From Pardosa pseudoannulata (Eukaryota; Arthropoda; Arachnida; Araneae; Lycosidae): a stretch of DNA of 64,000 nt. Location of the stretch: contig CM063498.1 in NCBI GenBank assembly GCA_032207245.1, positions 51,765,339-51,829,338 of the forward strand. Direction: 5' to 3'. Made by a program: the position numbers and the translations under genes. Under the pieces are notes generated by a model. That model was given only the letters and a program-made list of their open reading frames with translations, was not told the origin of the DNA and did not search any database. Of the stretch, positions 27,812 to 36,800 are shown in pieces (positions within the stretch are counted from its first letter, which is position 1; each line of letters starts with the position of its first letter).

Positions 27812-30800
27812 TGAATTTAAAATTAAAAACAGTATATTGTCGTCACAGTTTTTATTATTATTCATAAATTAACAATAGAACAGTCAGAATTGTTTTATAC
27901 ATAAATATTTATAATAAAAAATAAAATACAGAAAATTATTATTTTTCAAAAGAGAAAACTTATATCCATAAATAAATTAATTAAATATCCACAAATTATT
28001 TATTTAACAGTAATAATAATTAAAATTAAATTCAAACTCCTTTGAAGAAAGGAAAAGCTATTTAAAAATTTTTTACAAAATAAATAAATATAATGCATTA
28101 TTTCTCTGATGCTATCACAAGCACAATTAAAAAAAATAGCTTAATATTTTATTTCACTGAATTTATGATTTTAAATCAAGACAGCTAAAAAATTAAAATT
28201 AATTAAAGAATACAATAAACCATAGGAAGAAAAAAATTGTAATTTTAAAAATAATATTTAAAGTTTTTGTACAAGCTACAAAACAAACTTACTTCAAGTA
28301 ATTCTCTTAACCTGACATCTGTATCTTGCTAAAGTAGAAATCAGAACAGTATTTAAATTAGAACTAATGAAAATTCAGTTTACATTCACATTCAAATTAT
28401 AATTTCAAAGTACTACATGCCTTCAAAAGTACTAAGATATCATGTCTTCCATTTTAAATTTTCTCCACATGTAGTTAAGATTTAATATTATAAAGAAAAA
28501 TTTTTATAAACATATAGAAAATTTAAAAAATATTTATAAACTCTACAGAAATAAAAATATATAATTTCAATAAAACATAATTCCTTTTGACAATTTTAAA
28601 TCAATATAAAAAACATTTGACATTAAAAATATTTTTTTATATTTTTGTTTTATAAAAACAAAAATGGCAAAGAATGAAAAAATAAATAAAGGTTTATTTA
28701 TTTTAACATAACAGACTTTGACTTTTTAGTTGCTAATCTTAGCCAGGAAGATCAACACTCTTTCAAGCTTGAAAGATTTATTCTCTGCAGATTAATATTT
28801 TATAAAAGGACTGAAAAAAATTTAAACTTACCAATGTTTTAATCATGTGCAAGGAGCGCAGGAGACATTTCAGCTGTTCCCGTTTCCGATAACTTGCTAA
28901 AATTCCTAAACTGGCAGTGGTGAAATCTTGTTTTGTTTGAGCAAGCAAACTATTAAAGATAAAAAGTAAAGAATTCAAATCATCATATTTTATTGTCAAA
29001 TCTTGAAGAACATTCATAGAGGAATTAGAAATATACAATTTATTACTATTATCAGAAAAAAAGTAATAAAAAAAACTTAAAGAAAATTCAGTTTTAAGTG
29101 GGTTGTTTATAATCTTCACTTACTGTTAATTTTGAAGTGATTAGATCTAATATACAAGAGAATAGCAAATCAAAAGATAAAGAGAAAAATCACATAAATG
29201 CTTATATCACTATAATCTGTTTTATATACCAATGAATGAACTGTAAATATATATACATTGTTTTTTAACCAACATAGAAGCACATGTTCTCCTCAGCATT
29301 CACTTGTATCATACCACAAGATTGTTGACTCTATTAAGGGAACACTATATAGACAGCCAACATTATTTACCATAAAATAACACAAATTACATCAAAACTT
29401 TACTCATGAATTGAACCCCAGCCTACCAGGTAGAAGTACAACATGATAACCACTATATAGCTGAGTGGCTAACTGTAAACATAATGTATTCATAACTCTA
29501 GACTAAAAAATACTACTTACTGCTTGAAATTAGAAGTATTAAATTTTTCTAAAATTTAAAAAGGATGAGTAATTCTAATTGAATGATGACTGATATAAGA
29601 AACAAAACTTAGTTAATGAAATTGGGTGATGATGAAATATTATGTGGATCATTAAATCATAAATGAACTGTTTCAGTTAGATAATTCAAATAAAAAGTAC
29701 GATGTTCTCAAAAAGAATTGTAAGATAACAAAAAAGCTATAAAAAAGACAAGTTCATTTCAAGTATATGATACTTGAAGTATAGGATGGAAGGGTGTCTA
29801 CCTCTTAAATTGTGATTATATTAGGGCCTATTGAAAGACAAAAAAGAAACTTTTACATTAGTATTATATTTAAGGCTCATGCTGCAGCTGAAATCATACA
29901 GCTGAAATAGAAACTTTTATTTTATAAAGCCTATAGATAAAATACACAAATTTTACACAGCAAATAGAGAAACCTTACATGATATTTAGAAAGATTAACA
30001 TAAATGGAAACAGAAATCCATTGAATAAATGAGGATGAATTTGAAAAAAACTTATTCTTAAATTCTTTCATTCTGTAGGTACTAAAGAACAACAGTTGTA
30101 ATAACTATACAAAATACAATTTTACACCAAGGTATGATGAAAAGGCTGTAGTACAAGAAAAGTGTTTAGAGGTTTAAACTCCTCTCATTGCCTGAAAAAA
30201 TCCATATATTTCTAGTTTATAAGCTTATGCACTTGTATTATATTTTGACAAGTTTATTATATTTTTGTCAAATTATAATATAATAAACATTTGTATCATA
30301 TTATAATTTGACAAAATGGTGAGTACCATACTATGTCAAAAACTTACATACAAAATTTATCTGCATGTGGTACTTTTATCTAAAAATCCTACCCATAAAA
30401 GAAGTCTGCATGTACCACTGCTAAAAGGTATGTATTTTACTAATATGCAATAATTAAACATCTCTAAACACATTACAGATATATTAAAGATAAATATAAG
30501 CTCTTTAACAAACCTCCTACTTTGCACACAAATACAAACAGCTTCTTCTAAAGTCTTCTGCATTTCAGTTACATGTTGTAATTCTTCTGCTAAAGCTGAC
30601 TGATTCTGAAGAATTAAATCTGACAATTTTTTGGAAACCTGCAGCAATGAAGTAATTTTTTTAATACAAAAACTTTTAAATCAATATAATGAAATGGTAA
30701 AGCATGTTTCTTTTCAAATAAAAGTTTTTGTTAAAAGAAGTAGTTTACAACACAATTGAAAACTTTTAAGCAACATGTTAACAAAATTGAAACAAAAATT

Positions 30801-33800
30801 CCACTTGTACTTCTAAAGCATCATATACATAATAAACATTTTATCAATAAAAAAGAAAAAAAAATTATTATTGTTGTGAAAACTATATCATATGAAAATC
30901 ATTATAGTAATACTTTAACATATTAATAACTTTCAAAATAGGAAAATATTATAAATTAGAGAAAAGGGAATTTGGGTTTGGTTTGGTTTGGAGTGCTACA
31001 GTCTACTTTTTGCAACACGAGGGCTAATGAGACCGGGACCCACAGCTTAAAGCCGATTCCGAAAGGCTACAAACATCCATACCACAGTGGGATTAGAACC
31101 CACAAACTCCGGTACCGAAGGTCAGCACCCTAACCAATCGGCCATCGTTCGGCAAGGAAATTTGGGGAAGAAGAAAAGATTTTTCACACAAAGGTTCTAT
31201 GTTCAGAATATTTCAGCGTAAGTCCTTCCACATTTTTTGATATGAAGTTAAGCTACAATTTTAAAGTTTATGAATGACACTAAAATCATATAAACAATCT
31301 TCAGTTAGAATATAAAATTGAGGTTAAAAGGTAAGATAATATTGAGGTTTTAAAACTGTTTTCTGAGATGTTCCGTATAATTTAATACATTAAAACTATA
31401 ATGGAAGATTAAATATTTTAATTTATTTCAAGCCTTTAAGATTTCAAGATTGAACCTTAAATTTCTATTAGGAGCCATAAAATTCAATTACATAGAAAAC
31501 AATTATCAGTGTAGATATTTATTAATAAATTACAAATTATTTTAAATTGCAAGACCAACGTACAATAAAATACTAAATTCTTGGCCAGATGAATATAAGA
31601 AATATGTTACAAGTACATAATACACTAAACATAAATTTCAAAAGTCAATTACAAAGCTATTACAATTTTTATTTCAAAGAAAAATTTTATTAAACTAAAA
31701 TTATTCATTTTTTCAATGTTTAATATATTTGATATCACAATAATTATTTTTCATCATTATATATTACTGAAGGAAATATACAATACCACATGTAACTGAT
31801 TTATCAACTGAAGTCTTTCAGAATGAATTTGATTGATATCAGGAGCATCAGGAACTTTCTAGAAGGACACTTATATTAGATCAGTTCAAAAATAGATGAA
31901 TTATAATAAAAACAATAAAAATAAAAAAATAAAACTTATACCTGAAGTTTATATTCACTGGCATCAAACGTTTCATCAGAATAGAAAATTTCTTCAATAG
32001 AATCTAATATTTCTTGTTCAACTTGTGGATCATTCAAACTTTTAGACGGTGGTTCCTATAAAATCAAAATATTGTTAAACAATGATTTTTAACATGTTGA
32101 GTGCAACATCAGACCCTCAGGATTGACAGTAAACTTTTCATTTCAGGCAGCATCAGTCCTTTGGATGGGCAGTGGACAATTATTTGGATGTTTCAAAAAT
32201 CAAACCTTCATTTGGGTCACTGAACATTTTACCATTGAAAGATGGTAATTCTTTTGTATACCAACATTTGCATGGTAGAAATAACTTGATGTATGAATTA
32301 GTATCTACTCATCTTCTCACTGCTTTTAGTATTCTGGGTGAAAAAAAAAAAACCTTTTGAAATTAGTCACTGTGAGCACTAAACTCTCTCTTATCTTTAT
32401 ACATCTAACTGATCATCACTTGGAAGATCAAAAAATAAAACAAAGTTATCTTCTATTTATATACTCTATCGCAAAAAACTCCTGAGGGTGCAGTACCATA
32501 TGTTCACTCGTTGCTGCCTCAGCAAATAGGATAACAAAATCGACGACACTTGAACAGAAAGTTTACTGTCAGTCCTCAATTACTGACACTGTACTTTAAA
32601 CATAAAATTCTACTTATAATTTAGAATTAAAAAAATTCCAAAATAAATAATTTTATACAGTACAATCTCTGAAATCTAGAAATCTCTTTAATCTGGGATG
32701 GTAAAAAATATTAATTTTCATTTTACCAATAGATGATGCCACTGGTTTACAATAGAATTGTTAGAATTTGATAATTAAAAAAAAATATTACACATAATGA
32801 ATCAGACATACACAAAGTCTTAATTATAACAATGTGCAAATCTGTGTTCTCTGAACAATTCCAAAATTATACTGTTGTAAATAAAACAGATAATAATAGA
32901 GTTAATGATGAAGTGAACAAGAATGTGCTGTGGGTATTTTGTGTAGGTAGGAATGTGGGTATTTTGTGTAGGTAGGTTATTTAAAAATCGTTAAAATCCA
33001 GAACTGTCACATACAAAACAGTTCCAGATTATGAGGTTGTACAATATTAAGAATAACATTTTAAAACACACTTGACTTTTAATAAAATGTTTGTGGAAGT
33101 TGAAAGCTGAAAAAAAAATTTAAGTAAAAATTCACTGATTTAAATAAGGGTAGAAACCGAATATATTAATATTGTATATGAATTCAAATTGTTTAAAATC
33201 AGGGTTGGTCCTTTTGCTGGCTAAAAGGTATTTTTGCCAGGACAGTGGCAAAAACTGGTAAAAACCGGCAAAAATCAAAATTTGCATAAATAAATTTAGA
33301 GATACAGGTTATATGAAAAAGAATCATAACAACAAATAAAATAAAATGTTTTCTTAGTAAAAATAAACAAATAAATAAACAAAAAATATATTCTTTTTTT
33401 TTATTTTATTTTTGCACTACTCTTATCTCTCTCTGCTAAAATATTTTCATGTACCTGCACTTGACTGTACCATTCATCAACCACAAACCAGTTCAAACAA
33501 GAACCCACCTGTTCTATCCTGAGTTAAGCAAGTGTTGATCCTCCCTCAAGTGTAATTTTTTGTATTATATAAAAAACAAAATTTAAATAAGAATTTTAAA
33601 ACTCCACTTATTTGAGCATAATCTATATATATATAAATGAATTTGTGTCTGTCTGTGTGTATTCAATAGACTCAAAAACCATGCATCCAATCGCCGTGAA
33701 AATTTGGGAAATGTTTAGGTATATCCCTGGGAAGGTTTTTGTAAATTTTTAACGCTCGAAATCCATTCCTTCCCTTTTTTTCGAGCATTTCATGTCATTC

Positions 33801-36800
33801 CAAGCATTATTTTCCCCAATTAAATGCAAACGATTAATTTTTTAATTTATTGCATCATAACTAAGTGAAAGAAGCAATATTTCCAGCAATGTGACGTCAT
33901 CCCAATCAATTGTTTTAAACGCAGTTTTCCTCAGTTAAAATCAGAAGATTAAAATTTTCAATTTATCACATAATAAGTGAAAATGATATTTTTTTCTCAT
34001 TATGACATCATTCCTTTAAACATCTGATTTATTCATTTCTTATTTTATATTATTGAAACATCATCTGCTTAGTATCAATTCCATTTGTCCTGGAAATTTA
34101 GATATAAAGTGATTCACTTTCATTTCTATGGGACACAAATTATAGCACTTTTATATAAGAACTAATTTTAAATTTAATTCTTTGTTAATTTTTATGTTAC
34201 AGTGAAATGTTTATCAACAATATTCTAACAACAAAAAGTACAAATTTCAGTGACTCTCATAGGCGAATAAAAACCTATCATTTTATATAGTTATCTTTAT
34301 ATTCATACAGATGTCTATATGAACCTGTGTTTCTGTTTCATACAAAACCACATGGTTTGTCATAAATTTACTTAATTTTGGATAACATTTATTAATACCA
34401 ACAAAATTAGAACTGTTGTTGTCAAAACCTCTGCTTCCTATTCTACCACTTAATATTTCAAGATATATTAGCATTGCTAATCAACGTACAGTAGTAATAC
34501 AGTAGTAATACAATAGTATAAAAACTGAATATTGTTTTAATACGTTTATAATAGAAATATATAAATATGACAATGACTCAAATTATACTCTGATGAATTT
34601 AGAGAATTATGCAAGAAAAAAAATTTTTGTTTGAAAGTAATATATTAAGTTCACTGTAGTGAAGCATGGGCACACTTGCTAATATATTAATATATATTTA
34701 CTTATCACTATTGCTTATATTTTTAATTTCTGAAATATTGCATTATGTTAATTGATTAAGTTGATATTTTAAAACTGGAAATGTTTGTTTATAATTTCTA
34801 TACATGCTGTAATAGTGTTAATTTATTGCACCATAAAAACCAGATTAACAATTTGATTTTTTTTCAATTAAAGATTTTTTTTTTAATGATGAAATTTATA
34901 CTTTTGCAGAAATTAAAATGAGAATATATGATCATCCTAATGTATTATAATACTAATCTGTGACTGTTAATTTAAGATAAGTAAAAGAACATAAATACCC
35001 ATTGATGTGTCAAAAATCAGTTTTTGCCATTTTTGCTGGCAAAAACCTATTTTTGCTGGGGCAGTTTATACCACGGTTTTTTCTATGTGTGGCAAAAACT
35101 TGCCAACCCTGTTCAAAATAAATTAAAATTTACAAATTGCTGTTAATTTACAAAAATGCTGCTATACTATTAGAGTTTTAACCTTTACAGAATAGCTATT
35201 TAAATATGACTGCTACAAATATAAACAAAGATAAGAATTACTTCAATGATAAATATACTAATACTGCTTTTTACACTTATAAAATAAGAATTTATAATAT
35301 ACATCTGTCAAATGATATAATAGTACTAATCAAATAAACTACTACTCATCAAGTTTTTTTTTTTAAGTAAATCATACTTTATTTACATCTTGCTTGGTTT
35401 TAAGGTACTTCTTTAGAATTTTATAATATTTTAATATTATAGCTAACTCAGAGGCACTACAGATTGTTCAGAATTGTTAACATTATGTTTATTTCCTTTG
35501 GGCTAAACTTTTTATTCCGTTGATACACCTTACTCCATATTTATAATAGGGTGGGTTATTTTGCCGGAAAATGGTATTTTTGCCAGAACAGTGGCAAAAA
35601 CTGGAAAAAACCTGGTATAAACCGGCAAAAATGGCAAAATCTAGAAAAATTGGCTGGATTTTAAAAATGTACAAAATAATTAATAATTAATAAATAACAA
35701 AATAATAAATGATTTTGTACATAATACAACTGAGACTTAAATCAGAATATTAATAAGGTATTTCATTAGTATTAATTTGATAATTTAAACAATTTAAAAT
35801 AATTTTCATTGTATTTAGCAATGAAAATACAATATTCTATTTTTGTAAATAAATTTATACGATAGAGGCATGGGATAAAAAATGTTTTCTTTATTTATCA
35901 ATTTAATATAGTAATGTCTTTAATTGTAATGTGTATATATACATATATAAAATATATATATTATATAAGTACTAAAAACGTTTAAACCTACAGTTTGTAG
36001 AGGAAATAATCTAATAATTACATTAAAAACAACATTGCACATAAAAACTTGCAAAATCAATCTTCTTTTTATCTTTTTTTTTATCTCTAGGTAGTATAAC
36101 TTTAGATTTAGATTATTGTTTCAATAAAGCATCGAATATTCTATGTTAAAAAAACATTATATTATGTATCTTTAGATTAGAGTTAAAATTAATAAATGTT
36201 AAAATAGTTACATCCCCATAAATAAAACATATCCATTTTTGACACTTGGCAAAAAGTGGCAAAAATGTATTTTTGCCAGGACAGTTTTTTCCACCTTTGG
36301 CAAAAACATACCAACCCTAATTTATAATCTTCTTTTCATTTTTACTAATTTGTAATGCACATTTGTGAAAAATAACTAAAATGAGAAAAATTGCATAAAA
36401 GAGTTTGAGTTATAAAAAGCCTACTAATCTTGAGAAAGTAACTTTGAATGAAACTTAAAGACTGAAAATTGGAAAAAAAATTAAAGAAAAAGCTAAGTTA
36501 TTTGAACTTGGGTGATTAAAGATAATTGACTTTATCAACAGTTGAATTAATATATTTATTAAATAGGTTAAAATAGCTCTTATACACTTAATAAGTACTA
36601 AAAATAATAACTTATAACAATAATTTAATAGGAATTATTTAGAAAAATTGTTATTTTGAAAAAATATTCTTAATATACCTTTTCTCGTACCACTGAAGGC
36701 TCATCCAATTCAAAAGTATCATTTTCTGGTATGTCTACTGATGAGCGACTTAGCTATAATAATTCAAAGAAATGTTATTGTGATGTAAAAGGGAAAAAAA

